From: Bryoerythrophyllum caledonicum
Taxonomy: Eukaryota > Streptophyta > Bryopsida > Pottiales > Pottiaceae
Assembly (NCBI GenBank): GCA_963971425.1
Contig: OZ020519.1
Coordinates: forward strand, 7,704,028-7,768,027
DNA: 64,000 bases
Reading direction: 5' to 3'
The notes below the pieces were generated by a model. It saw only the letters and a list, made by a program, of their open reading frames with translations. It did not search any database and was not told where the DNA came from. This document shows, piece after piece, positions 1 to 11,474 of this stretch; position 1 is the stretch's first letter, and every line of letters begins with the position of its first letter. The position numbers and the translations under genes are program-made.

Positions 1-64
1 TAAGCTTTGAGCCCTAGTCTAGTTCTATGATTCATTTATTAAACCCTTGGTTGTTTGGCACCAG

Positions 65-799
65 ATGCACTGGCCAGCTGCGTTGAAGAAGGAGGCGGAA
101 GGCACTGCCCCGGAGGACTTTGCTCCGCTCAACATCAAGGGGACATGGGCAGCCATGGAGAAGTGCAACGACAGCGGCCTGGCGAGAGCCATCGGAATCA
201 GCAACTTCTCCGTCGAGAAGACCAAGTCCTTGTTGTCGCATAGCCGAGTGAGGCCGGCTGTGAACCAGGTGGAGTGCCACCCTCTGTGGCAGCAGAAGAA
301 ACTGTGGCCGTATCTCAAATCCGAGGGCATCCACATGACGGTGAGTCCAGTTGACAGACGTTCTAATCTCCATCCATGAAGCGCAACTTCAGATTGTTCA
401 AACTCTCATGCACATGTCGAAAGTGTTGCTGCATCTTATAAAAAACACTTCCATGTACAGGCGTACTCCCCGATCGGATCCTCCAACAGTCCGTTTGCGG
501 AAATCAACGTGCTGGAGCTGCCAACGCTCACAAAGTTGGCAGAGAAGTATGACAAGTCGCCGGCGCAGATTGCTCTCCGGTGGAACGTGCAGCAAGGGCA
601 CAGCGTGCTGCCCAAGAGTACGCACAGCGACCGGCTGGCGTCCAACATCGACATCTTCAGCTTCGAAATCTCGCAAAATGATCTGCAGGAGTTCGGCAAA
701 ATCGAACAGCACCGTCTCCTTCGCGGAGATGAGATGTGGGTGAACGACACGACGAGTCCTTACAAAACCGTGGAGGAGCTTTGGGATGGTGACTTGTAA
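65..799 (+). CDS. Aldo-keto reductase, AKR4C-like, 3' part (two exons)
   Basis: NADPH-dependent reductase of aldehydes and ketones, probably cytosolic. Two coding exons are visible: 65-340 after a CAG acceptor, ending at ACG|GTGAGT, and 461-799, ending in TAA. The first begins with MHWP, the family motif carrying the active-site His, followed by IKGTWAAMEKC, GLARAIGISNFS and VNQVECHPLWQQ. The second opens with AYSPIGS, has the cofactor-binding LPKSTHSDRLASN segment and ends SPYKTVEELWDGDL, the typical AKR4C tail. About 204 residues are present, so roughly the first third, including the catalytic Asp, Tyr and Lys, lies upstream of the window. The phase-0 junction joins cleanly. The family assignment is firm; substrate cannot be told from sequence. 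Confidence 0.93.
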
Positions 800-938
800 A
801 TGTTCTTGTGATACCCGATCGATATCCGGTTGTTCCCGGATGATATTCTGTTGATATCCGACCCTGGGAACCGGTCCGTACTGCCCTCAGGTTGTCAATC
901 GTACCCATTTTGCCGAGAACTTCTGTGCAGTGATGTGG

Positions 939-944
939 AATAAA
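939..944 (+). terminator. Likely polyadenylation signal of the aldo-keto reductase
   Basis: AATAAA lies about 140 bases after the stop codon, in a suitable position for 3' end formation. Position and motif only. Confidence 0.45.
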
Positions 945-1169
945 AACGGTGATCTTCTAAGGAAAATTTTGTCCTTGGAAGGAACTTTGTCTATTTGAAC
1001 TTCTTTTTTTAGTGGAGGTGTGCCATAGTAGTAACTTCGTATTTATTTTCCACACCATCTCTAATACATCTCTTAAAAATCGGGTATAAGCAACTAGCAT
1101 CAAGTTTTACTTTATCATTCTTTTGCCTCTTCAATATCATTTTTTCAGTTGTCCAATTTTTTTTCCTTA

Positions 1170-2102
1170 CCCTCTAGATTACCATGACAATTTCACACCA
1201 AAAACACTTCAAAATTGTTGGTTTTAGTGCAATGAGTAAGGAAGCAAAAACAAATTTTTGTTTATAATTTTAACTGTAGGATCTTACTTAAAAGTGATTG
1301 ACATAATCACAAACTTTTATAACCTTTGACTGCATGGATTGAAAGATTATAGTGTTTGAAGTAGCAAAAAGGGTTCATTTTCTTCCTTGCGTTTAGTGGT
1401 TCATTAGACTTTGACTTCAATTAGTGTCCAATTTTTGCACTACAAAAGGTTTAAATTAATTACCATCATCTTAAGCATGATATTAGTTCCTTGTACACCA
1501 ATTTTTAGAGGTAAAAAAAAGGGTATAGCATGTAGAAAAAACTGTGCAAAGGAGTAGAGGTTCAAAAGTTGTCAATTCACATTATATTTTTTTGGTGAAC
1601 TCAATATGTTTTAGAATGAGAATTTGAATGGTCCGTAAGAAGGTTTACACCACATAATGATGTGGAGAAAATAAAAGGTAAAAGATATGAAGATCTCTAA
1701 GTTTTATGTGGAAAGGAAGAAGATTCTTTGGTACCTTGCTTGACAATGTGTGAAAATGTTTGACTTGGATAATATGCTATTTTTCACTAATGACAAGAGT
1801 TTTATTTTCAAATATCAAAGGAAATACTATTATTTTCTAGTATAGAAAATCTCACATTTGATAAAGTGGTCTAGCAAAATCTTTTGAAGTTGCCCAACGT
1901 GCCCGCTCTCCCCATTTGAACTTCAAAACCCTATAACTTTTTCATTAATGTCAAAAAAATAAAATTTAAATGGATTCTCACAAACCTTTTAGTAATGTCC
2001 ATCTATAGTAAAAAAAATTAAAAATAATATTATAAATTGACACAATACGAACTTGCGCGAAACTTCAAAAGTCCTCCAAGGGGACGCTTGGTAATTTAGG
2101 GG
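1170..2102 (-). mobile_element. TTAA-type (piggyBac-like) non-autonomous element, family A, reverse copy
   Basis: A 933-bp non-coding block that is the reverse complement of the family A elements at 3381-4305, 5111-6051 and 12307-13240. Shared blocks run in the same order throughout: a GAAGTCAAAG block, a GGTGTAAACC block and a GCACGTYGGGCAC block. Its ends are CCCTC at the left and TTTAGGGG at the right. The flanking TTAA sites have decayed, which suggests an older copy. No transposase is encoded. Confidence 0.7.
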
Positions 2103-2572
2103 TAATATATTACAATACAGTTACAGTTACATTTAGCTAAGTATGTGCAACATCCTTATTCTTTACGAAATGAAAGTGCCAAAACCAATGCATGCATGTC
2201 AAACACAAAGCTAGAGGTAATGACTTCACAATTTTAAAAGAAGATTGTAGACTTTCCACAAGTGGAGCTAGGGAAGAATAAGTCCACTTTTCAATGGACA
2301 AGTCCACTTTTTGCAAATACATTGTTGAGAGTGATGTAGAAGAAGAATAGAATTAATGTTGCATTTATGTCTTACATTTATTCTTGAATGCCAAGATATT
2401 GAGTGTAACAAGTGAAGATAAACGTAGTGGAGCTTTAGTTGGTGGCAATGGAAAGGGCACTATCATTCCAATGTAGGGCTTCATTTTGTGGAACTCATAC
2501 CAACTTGTGTCTTGAATTGAAACCCTGAAATGTGATAATGTGAAAATAGAAGAAGGCCATGGAAAGGGCGCG
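2103..2572. other. Intergenic, no gene seen
   Basis: AT-rich sequence with only short chance ORFs. I recognise no feature in it. Confidence 0.5.
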
Positions 2573-2840
2573 GACAGGAAACCCCCCAAGCTCGGGCTTA
2601 CCCGAGGTGGGGCCCCATCTTAATTGCATGGGCTCATTTTTTTGGCCCTCCCATTTTGGGGGGGTCAAAGGCTTTTTTTGGCTTTTTTTTTACGAAATTG
2701 GGGCCTACGGCCTCAGTTTAGTCTACAGGTCCTCCTTTGGCTAAATTTAGGGCCCCATCCAAAAACAAAATAGGGGCCAGGTTTTGGCCCCACCACCTCC
2801 TCCCCCACCTGGTAAGTCTGAGCGTGGGGGGTTTCCTGTC
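2573..2840. mobile_element. TIR-bearing MITE, 268 bp
   Basis: The two ends are inverted copies for about 30 bases: GACAGGAAACCCCCCAAGCT at the left and its near-perfect reverse complement ending at 2840. The inside is G/C-run rich and non-coding. A clear target duplication is not visible, so I cannot assign a superfamily. Confidence 0.7.
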
Positions 2841-2989
2841 AAATCGCATGGAAAGGATATAGCCCACACCTGTGATTTGTTGTAGTCGGCACAACCTGAT
2901 AAACAATTACTATTTATTTGATTTTTCATTTTTAAAATTTTAAATTACGACGCAGTTAGCTAGACTTACATTGACATGGCTTGCAACCA

Positions 2990-3335
2990 GGGGTTTTTTT
3001 TTGGTTTCACAGTTTTCGCCAGAGTGGCGACACAAATTTTCTGGAGACGGCAACTTTGGCAACACAAAATTACTTTTGAAACCACTTAAAATTAATTTTT
3101 CTTCATGGATTTCTATTTTGGAGAATTCTTCTTTGAAAAACATAGATTTGTACATCTTTTTGGCGACGGAATAGAGTCCCCCCTCTTCATTAGTGGCAAT
3201 ATGGCGATACGATAATGGTCATCAATAAGAATCTGGCGATATAAAATCACAAATTTCCCACTTTTTTCGGGAGTATTCTTGTTTTAGAAAAAAAAATCGC
3301 CAATTTGGCCTCAGATCACAAAAAAAAAAGCCTGC
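2990..3335 (+). repeat. Dispersed repeat, inverted partner at about 9330-9610
   Basis: Shared words with the reverse strand of 9330-9610 include GGCGATA-, TAGTGG- and CGGGAGTATTCTT-type blocks in the same order. The sequence is non-coding. It is probably an old transposon fragment of unknown class. Confidence 0.5.
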
Positions 3336-3380
3336 TTGCAACTATCTATTCTATGCCCTATGTATGCCTATTGTTGTTAA

Positions 3381-4305
3381 CCCCTAAATGAAAAAGTTTG
3401 AGGTGGGCTTTTGCAAGTCTTGGGCACGTTCCCATGGTTGGAATTTATATTTTCAATTCTTGAAGTTTTGTATAGAGCTAATAGAAGACACGGGGCACAT
3501 GATAGTATAATTTTTACTCTCATTGGACATATAGAAAAAAAGCTATGCCTTTTTAAAGAAAAAATTGTCGAATGCGGGCACATCCGGCAACTTCAAAACT
3601 TTTGGGGTGGTAAATGTGAGATTTTCAATACTAACAAGTTATATTATCTCCTTTCATATTGTCAGAAAAACATTTTTTGTCTTTAGTGAAAAAATGCATT
3701 TTAACTCAAGTCAAACATTTTCTCACATTGAAGGGCAAGGAACCAAAAAATCTTCTTCTTTTCCTTATTAAACTTTGGGATCTTCATATACTTCAATTTT
3801 TATTTTTCTATTATATGACGTGGTGTAAACCTTCTTTTTGACGTCTCGGATCATCATTCTAGAACATATATTGTTCCCAATAGATTAAAATATGAACAAG
3901 CACTTTTTGAACCTCTAGACCTTGCACAATTTTTTTGAATGTGCTACACCCCTTTTCTACCTCTAAAATATGGTGTACAAGGAGTTTATATCATGATCAA
4001 TATAATGATATATTCAATTTAGACCTTGTGTAGTGCAAAACTTTGATACCAAGTGAAGTCAAAGTCTGCTAACCCACTCAACACAAGGATGAAAATGAAT
4101 CATTGTTTCTACTTCAAACACAATATTCATTCAATCCGTGTGGTCAAAGTTGATGAAATTTTGTGAGTATGTTATTTACAAAGTGTTTAATGAAATCCTA
4201 CAGATTGAACTAGAAATACAATTTTTTGTTTCCTTCCTAACTAATTGCACTAGAATTGAAGCTTTGAAGCGTTTCTAGTGTGAAATTGTCATGGAAATTC
4301 AAGGG
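3381..4305 (+). mobile_element. TTAA-type (piggyBac-like) element, family A
   Basis: A 925-bp element with TTAA at 3377-3380 and 4306-4309. The left end is CCCCTAAATG and the right end CAAGGG. It is homologous along its length to the 5111-6051 and 12307-13240 copies and carries no coding capacity. Its right TTAA is shared with the left TTAA of the next element at 4310. Confidence 0.75.
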
Positions 4306-4309
4306 TTAA

Positions 4310-4595
4310 TCCTTCAAGGCCTGATGTTCATGCTTGGGTTGTTTGGGCACATTAACTCCTACAGCAAGCGCTACAAGTCACCTCCATGGAAAAATTGAAC
4401 TATGGCTTCGAGGTGGAGCAAATGAGCATCTACCCCGACTGGAGCCACCAAAATTGATGCAAGCATTGGTAAGCTACAATGATTTTTGTAAAGTGGGGTC
4501 ACAATGAAATGTATATGTTGTGTAAATGATGTTATGCAAAATCTATTAGGCCCATAGATTCTCCTAGGACTTGTGAGTTCATCCGCCTTAGAGGG
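4310..4595 (+). mobile_element. TTAA-type element, family B
   Basis: A 286-bp element with TTAA at 4306-4309 and 4596-4599. The ends are TCCTTCAAGGCCTGA and CCGCCTTAGAGGG, inverted relative to each other. The interior shares the CTTCGAGGTGGAG and GATGCAAGCAT-like blocks with 14100-14397, and 20473-20761 belongs to the same family. Confidence 0.75.
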
Positions 4596-4764
4596 TTAAA
4601 TTGCCAAGAATGTTTAGGGCAATAATAAATTTTCTTCAAGCACCCAGTTAGATTTTTTTTTGTTCTCGCAAAAGAGGAGAATGTTCATCACTTTTGTTCA
4701 AACATAAATTAAAAATCTGGTCGTTTTTTACTTTGTAGAAACTAATCCAAATTTCATGGACAAT

Positions 4765-4856
4765 ATGTCCTTCAGGGACTAACCCTTATGTCCTTAAGGG
4801 ACTAACCCTTATGTCCTTAAGGGACTAACCCTTATGTCCTTGAGGGACTAACCCTT
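4765..4856. repeat. Minisatellite, 23-bp unit x 4
   Basis: Four direct copies of a 23-bp unit containing TCCTTAAGGGACTAACCCTT. Each unit holds TTAAGGG and CCCTT words like the ends of the neighbouring TTAA elements, so it may have grown from an element terminus. Confidence 0.85.
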
Positions 4857-5110
4857 AAAAGTCATGACAGAACTCTCCACAAGCACTCTAGAACTCCCCC
4901 CTTTGTGATTACACTAATTTAAATGAACTATTACTATTTTCCATAGGATCTTCCATTTTTGTACCTCAAAAAGACATTCAAAACATTTTGTAAACTTTGA
5001 CAATATAGATTATAAGTACATGTATTGAGGGGATAAAGGTAGTATCTTTAGCTCAAGTGCGACGACAATAAGGGGGTCAACTTTCCATCCAAGAGCTACA
5101 ATGTCATTAA

Positions 5111-6051
5111 CCCTTAAATGAAGAAAGTCCTTAGGTGGGCTTCCCCATATCTTGGGCACGTTCCCATGGAAGAAATTTACATTAGCAATTCTTGAAATTT
5201 TGTTCAAAGATGCAAGAAGTCAAGAGGTATGTGGGAGTATAACTTTATTCTCACCAGACTTCTAGAAAAATAGTTATGCCATCTTAAAGAAAAAACTGTC
5301 GAGTGTGGGCACGTCAGGCAACTCCAATTTTTTTTTCTAGGACATTCTAGTAGATTTGAGATTTTCAAAGCTAGCAAGTAATATCATTTCCTTTCAAATT
5401 GTCAAAAAAAATTCTTGTCTTTTGTGAAAAAATGCATTTTATCCCTAATCAAAGATTTTTACACATTGCTTCGTATTGTCGGGCAAGGAACAAAAAATCT
5501 TCTTCTTTTCCACATGAAACTTAGAGATCTTCATATTTTTTTTTATTTTTTTTTCTATTACAAGACATGGTACATACCTTCTTATCAACCGTTTGGATCA
5601 TCAATCTAAAACATATTTTGTTTCCTATACATTAAAATGTGAATTGGCACTTTTTGAACCTCCACTCCTTTGCACAATCTTTTTGAATATGCTACACCCC
5701 TTCTCCACCTCTAAAATTGGTGTTCAAGGAGTTCATATCATGATCAACATCATGATATAAAATTTAGACCTTGTGTAGCGAAAAACTTTGACTCCAAGTG
5801 AAGTCAAAGTCTGCTTATCAACTCAACATAGGGACAAAAATGAACCATTTTTCCAACTTCAATCACTGTGATCTTTCAAATTGTGCGGTCAAAGTTGATG
5901 AAAGTTTGTGAGTATGTTATTCTTCTAGTGTTGAATGAGATCCTACGGTCAAAACTAAAGATACTACTTTTTGTTTCCTTCCTAACTCATTGCACTAGAA
6001 TTAATAGTTTTGGAGTGCTTTCGGTGTGAAATTGTCAAGGAAATTTAGGGA
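5111..6051 (+). mobile_element. TTAA-type (piggyBac-like) element, family A, with proven target site
   Basis: A 941-bp element with ends CCCTTAAATG and ATTTAGGGA, flanked by TTAA at 5107-5110 and 6052-6055. The flanks (about 5025-5110 and 6052-6210) match one continuous stretch at about 6870-7110 that has a single TTAA at 6951-6954. That stretch is a paralogous empty site, showing that insertion duplicated TTAA exactly. No ORF of note. Confidence 0.88.
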
Positions 6052-6055
6052 TTAA

Positions 6056-7830
6056 TAAGTGGTTGATATTTGTTAATTTTGGTTTTAATTGCTTCTGGGG
6101 AAAATCTATCATTTAAATATTTGAATTTGGTAAATTGGATAGTCAGTTTTGTATTTATGTGGTCTGGTAGAGGAGTCTCTATATGGTAGTCCTTTGATGC
6201 ATAGTATGTATGGTTCAACCCATAAAGGTCAGAGAAGCCACATTTGGATTGCAACATGATGTTTTCTGTGTATTTAACGTACAAGGTGTAAGAATTGATG
6301 TATATGGTAGTTAAAAAAGTTTGTGTTTATGTTGAGCATGATGCAATGACACATGAAAAAATTAATTTAGATAATTATTACATCTACTCTATGCTTGAGA
6401 AGTTGCAAAATGGTCATATATTCTACATGTATGGTGTTGTATTTGAGCAGAAGAAGAAGAAGAACTCTAGTCTCCAAAGGAGTTAGGCCGAAGTGAATAA
6501 CATGTTTGTTCGTTCCACCACTAAATCAATGTCCACCAGACATAGGTTTAGTAGTATGGAACTACTCCCCCCTCTCGAGGGTAGACACTATGTAACCAAT
6601 AACCAGTAACCAATAACTAGTAACCAAGGACCGAGGACCGACAGGAGCCATAGGGCTCAATTCGAAGAGAATATAAGTAGGGTTTCTTGTGTGCTTTTGA
6701 GAGGTTTTAGGGGGCATCATTTAGCTTGGAGAGAGGTTGGTTATTTTCAATTTTTTGCTTGTGTAGGAGAATGGACATCGCATATTGGATAGCAATGGTG
6801 TTAATTTTTGTGAATATCTTTTTAATTGGATTAATAGGGAAATTGAATTTTTTTTTGAGACTTTTCATAGAGGAGATAAAGGTGGTAGCTCTAGCTCCAG
6901 CAATGATGAAAATAAGAGGGTCAACTTTCCATCCAAGGGCTCCAATGTCATTAATAAGTGGTTGGCATTTATTATTAAAAAAAATCGATTGCTTATGGTG
7001 AAAATCAATCATTACAATATTTGAATTCCATAAACTGGATAGTAAGGTTTGTGTTTATGTGGTCCGGTGGGGTCTTTATATGATAGTCCTTTGATGCATA
7101 TTATGTCTAGTTTAAATATGGCATTACAAGGGCATCTTTGGAGGTACTGTGTTTTCTTGTGGTTTGTTGTTGAAGGTTCTGGCGTTCATGAGTATGAAGC
7201 ATCGTGATTTATTTGAGGATATTATTAGTTTTCGGATTTTCCATACCGCTTTATTGTGCCTTTTGACGATTAGGAAGTATATGTGATGGTTTTGGCATTT
7301 GAGGAGTACGTGTAGCTATGTGTCTAGGACTATGGAGGTGCATATTGGGCATGTTACGGATGGAAATTGTTTTATTCCAAATAAGAGTTGTTTGCCACCA
7401 CTTCCCATGTATTGTTTTCGTACGAAATTTAATAAGGCATGTTTTTTGTGAATCTAAAATTATGAGATTTTCCAAAAGTTTGTAGAGAGTTCGTTATCAA
7501 TGTTATTGTTACCGGTCCATTTGTCTATCTTAGGGAAACTTTATGAGATTAAATCAAGGTTGTTAATTAGATCTTGTTTTTTTGAGATATTCATCTAGAA
7601 ATTTGATGGGGCCTTTGTCCAGGGTGTGTTCCATAGAAGACCAACTTTCTCTTGGGAAGTAGTACTTGGGAGCGTGAGCATGTTCATGCCGGTGTTTGGC
7701 ATTTCTATGGGATATACCTAGTCCTTCCTTAGATAATTTATCCGCTTGTTTGTTTCCTTCTATGTTGACATGTGCTCTAACATTGTGGAGGGTTGTAATT
7801 TGTTTCTGGTTTTGTAAAATTTGAACCATA
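6056..7830 (-). mobile_element. LINE-like retroelement remnants with RNase H
   Basis: The minus-strand ORF at 7563-7829 contains VRAHVNIEGNKQADKLSKEG, the C-terminal motif of LINE-type RNase H domains, where a conserved Asp follows the HxxxxGN signature. Further minus-strand pieces at 7251-7475 and 6707-7012 (with INDIGALGWKVDPLI) belong to the same debris. The last is repeated at 5010-5110 and 6056-6284, a second partial copy split by the family A element. No complete reverse transcriptase is seen, so this is a dead, fragmented copy. Confidence 0.55.
6480..6600 (+). repeat. Dispersed repeat, about 100 bp, four copies in window
   Basis: The block reads roughly GGCCGAAGTGAATAAC, a TGTTCGTTCCACCACTAAA word, then a CACCAGACATAGGTTTAGTA word. 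Related copies lie at about 14460-14600 (reverse), 10985-11045 (reverse, partial) and 51230-51330 (forward). Its class is unknown. Confidence 0.6.
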
Positions 7831-8401
7831 TATGTTAGTATGGCTAGGTGGGGGGGGTTTGTGGAGGGTAGGGTGTGTTATTTGTGTGTTTAATAGATAC
7901 AAGACGTTCATACAATATGTAAAGATGTGTGCGGGTTAAATAGTGTATTGTGTAGTGATCATTTGGAGGGTTTTGTAGAGGGCCATCATTTATGCACTGA
8001 GAGCACTTTGAAGTCTATGTAGTCTTTTGGATATTTATATTTCCTTGGTGAAGTTATTAATGCCATATCCGACTTTTTTTCTATACGAATGTTCGTTACT
8101 TCAACTCCATAGTACACTATCCAATTGCCCCAAAGTTCAGCTTTTGATGTCTACAACACCATGACTTTTTCTTCATAAATCCAAAAATAAAAATAAAAAT
8201 ACCGTGATGAAGCTTTTAAAATGCAGGTTCTCCTTAATATATTCAAAATCATATTTCAAAAACAAGTTTTTAGGAACCTATCAAGACTTTCAATAGTCCC
8301 CCAAATGGACACATGGTCCTTTAAAGGTTAACCACCTTTTACCTGCAGAACCATTATTTCAGCATAATTCAATATTCACCCATTCAATTATAATTTTTTA
8401 A
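7831..8401. other. Intergenic, no gene seen
   Basis: AT-rich sequence without a convincing ORF. A TTAA-element-type right end (GGTCCTTTAAAGG before TTAA) lies at about 8309-8326, but I cannot pair it with a left end. Confidence 0.4.
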
Positions 8402-8472
8402 CCCTTTAAGGCCAGACCTGCTCTAAATATATCCATGATAGACCTTGTTTGGGCTCTCCCGACCTTAAAGGG
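8402..8472. mobile_element. Very short TTAA-type MITE, 71 bp
   Basis: CCCTTTAAGGCC at the left and GACCTTAAAGGG at the right form inverted ends, with intact TTAA at 8398-8401 and 8473-8476. At 71 bp it is little more than two termini. Confidence 0.8.
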
Positions 8473-8476
8473 TTAA

Positions 8477-9197
8477 ACATCCCGAGTGATTGGATAACTT
8501 TCATTAGCTAGAAAGACCTCCACATTCATGATGGGAACAAATCTAAAACAAAATGGACCAGTTCCCTCTATTTGATTTCCACTACAAGTCATCTTTGGCT
8601 AAAGCTGAACACAAGAAGAAGAGGTGATTTTGATGAATTCCACAACTTTGATATAGCCCTTTCAAATTTTTGTCCAACCTAGATACAATCACTCTAATAA
8701 TGACATTTAGTGCAAAACATACTAATTCATATTGAAAGCAATAAGTTTTTCCTCCTACTGAATTTTTTGTTTACCATCTACGTTTACAATGCTCATCCTC
8801 TTTCAACAGTTGTGCTCGGTAAAAACCACCATCAAAAGTCATAATAAAATAATTATAGCATCTCTGGATCAACTATCGTATGAAGTGGTCACTTCCAAAC
8901 ACTACCTACCAACTAATTACTTTTCCTAGCCTAGTGGTTTGAAAACAATGGGTATCACAACCTAGGTATTATCCCTTAAAAGAACCAAATGTACAGTCCT
9001 ATACGGTATAAGTCTTTCCATTTCGACTACAATTATCTTTTAATCCTTAAGGTCAAATTTCACCAAAGTTTTGCCACATCATCTCATATAAGTTTAGAAG
9101 AAGATCCTGCGGTAACATCCTCAAAAAGTTCTTTCTGGCAGCTTTTAATCAATGGAGTAGAAATTCCTCTAAAATACCTTGGTCCTTTAGGGGTTAA
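8477..9197. other. Intergenic; right end of another TTAA element
   Basis: CCTTGGTCCTTTAGGGG followed by TTAA at 9194-9197 matches the family A terminus in reverse. I cannot place the opposite end with confidence. There is no gene. Confidence 0.4.
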
Positions 9198-9779
9198 ACA
9201 TGTACCACATTGATATTAAACAGGTATCATCTTGGAATAAAATCAATATCACCTCACCACAGATATCACACAGGTATCAAACAGACATCACCTTGGTAGC
9301 AAACAGACCTCACCTTGGCATCACACAGGTACCACCAACCCTAAATTTTTTTTAATCAATCTGTAGCCAAATTACAAATCCCCCCCCTAAAAAGAATATT
9401 CCCGAAAGAAGTGGAAAACTTATGATTCCATGTCGCCAAAACTTCATTAACGGCCGTTGCTATATCGTCATATCACCACTAACGAACAACCGGGACCCCA
9501 TCCTATCGCCAAAAAAGGACGTACAATTCTATATTCATAGAGATGACTCCTCCAAAATGGATATTTATGGAGAAAATTTGGTTATGTATAGTTTCAGGAG
9601 AAAGCCAGAAGTGCTAGAGCTCCCTGGCCTCTCGATATCCCACTAAAACAAAAAAAAAAAAATAAGGGTTGGATACCACCAAGACAAACCTCTTGAATTT
9701 TTTTAATTTTGGGGAATGATTGTGATGGGGGCTTGGAGGCCGGATTCGCTCATAATGTTTGAGAAGTGGTGGAGGGGAG

Positions 9780-10085
9780 TGAAAGAGGTGGGGGCCCACG
9801 AGGCACACTCATGAGACGAGGCCCGCAAGAGGACAGAGAGGAAGCATCAGAAAGGGACGCAGTCGTGTGGCTGCCACGAGCCTTATCCTGAGGCCTGGCC
9901 CGCTCATTGGCGCGAGGCGTGGGCGCGGCGTGTGCCAGCCTTTCAACCACTCCTCCCCTCGATATTCCCTCCACCGTATCCCTACGCTATACGGCCACGC
10001 CCAAATATCATGCTCGTGGATGGCCTTCATCCGCCGCCGCTGCTGTACGCGGATGAATTTCATCCGCCTCTCCCCCTAGAACCGA
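9780..10085. other. GC-rich island without a recognised gene
   Basis: A locally GC-rich block in AT-rich surroundings, with overlapping short ORFs on both strands but no recognisable protein. It could be a lost exon or promoter, or the body of an unidentified transposon. Confidence 0.35.
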
Positions 10086-10437
10086 TAAGGTAAGGAATGT
10101 GCATATACGGAGGGAGGAGATGATTATATTATTATTTTTCAGTGATAGCCAATGGAGTTACGATTCCAACCCAAGTGGTTTCATATTGTTTCGATGAAAA
10201 TTGAATTAGTTGTGAATTTTCAAACTGTGGAGCCATGTTTCGTGGGTACCCGCCGTAACCAACGACCAGAAGTAAGGGGCTTGGCTAATGGCAAACCTCC
10301 ATTTGGAGCTCAATTGGTGGTAATGGGATGGAAGAGGGTTGGATATACGCCGATTTTATAGGGGTTGGCTATGGGATTTTGTTGGTTATTGGGGGGGGTT
10401 TACTTTAAATGCTACAACCTACACTTTGGAGTAGTTG

Positions 10438-10672
10438 AGGACGCTATTCTAGCACATTGTGTGTGGAGATATCTAGGCCATATCCTGCAATATCCGTCAT
10501 GTGTCTATATGATATCCGTGATATACCTATGTAATCCCCGTGGATATCATCTCCAAAGGTGGCTAAATACTTATTATTAGTTGGTTAGTATTCTGGCTGA
10601 ATTTCATTATTTTTTTTCAAATTTTAACAGTGTATTATTAGGAGGCCAATTTTTCTTGTAGCATTGGTGCTA
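10438..10672 (+). repeat. One arm of a long-range inverted repeat
   Basis: Contains GTGTGGAGATATCTAGGCC, ATATCCTGCAATATC, GATATCATCTCCAAAGGTGG and a final TTCTTGTAGCA. The same blocks occur in reverse order and strand at about 13858-14095. The 3.2-kb interval holds unrelated elements, so these are probably two insertions of one element in opposite orientation. Confidence 0.75.
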
Positions 10673-11242
10673 AAATTAGCCAATTTTAGGAATCGCCGGT
10701 AGTGTGGGTCGTTTGGATGGACTCGTGTCTTACCTTGGGTGGGCTCGTGTCTTACTTTGGATGGAAGTTGGGGGATGATGGTAGCCTTTCTCTTCTTGCT
10801 TAAACCCTTTAACAACGAGCGGTTGTGTACAAAATTTGAAATGAGAACAACAGATACATTTCAGACAAGGAAATGACGGCACCAAGTACATTTCAGGTCT
10901 GTACATGGTCGCTTCGCTGTTAAAGGGTTAAGAATGAGGCTCGGAGTATCCACAGGTGGAACTTACGAGAGTTTGTAGAATATGTTTATTGTACACTTTA
11001 TTCACTCCGGCCTTTCTACAAAGACCAGAGTTCTTCTTCTTATGCACTGTGTTGCTTCATACTTTGTCAAATGGTGGTCGTGTAGATGTTGATAATGTTT
11101 TTGTTCATGTTGTTGGTTGTAGGTTAGGCAAGATGAGAAATGTAACCATTGTCCTCCACTTCTATTTAAGGTGGGATAAATGAGGGGCAATCTCACTCTC
11201 ACGAGCATGAGTAATGCTTCTCTTACTTATGGCCCGTATTAA

Positions 11243-11470
11243 CCTTTAAGCATCAGAAGGTGCCGCTGGTGGCCACCGTATTCTACATGTACGGTGCCCT
11301 ATTTGAACATGATAAGGTTCAAATACTGAAATGACTCTCAAATGAAAAACGTTAGCTGAAGATTCTTCAATCCAAAGGTGTAAATCTTGCTAAACTTTAA
11401 CACATTTTTTTATATCCTACATAGTAAAATACGGTCCTATACATACAAATTCCCGGCTGATGTTTAAGGG
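11243..11470 (+). mobile_element. TTAA-type element, family C
   Basis: A 228-bp element with TTAA at 11239-11242 and a decayed TTGA at 11471-11474. The ends are CCTTTAAGCATCAGAAGG and CTGATGTTTAAGGG. The interior words GAACATGATAAGGTTCA and TCTTCAATCCAAAGGTGTAA recur at 25108-25307. Confidence 0.7.
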
Positions 11471-11474
11471 TTGA

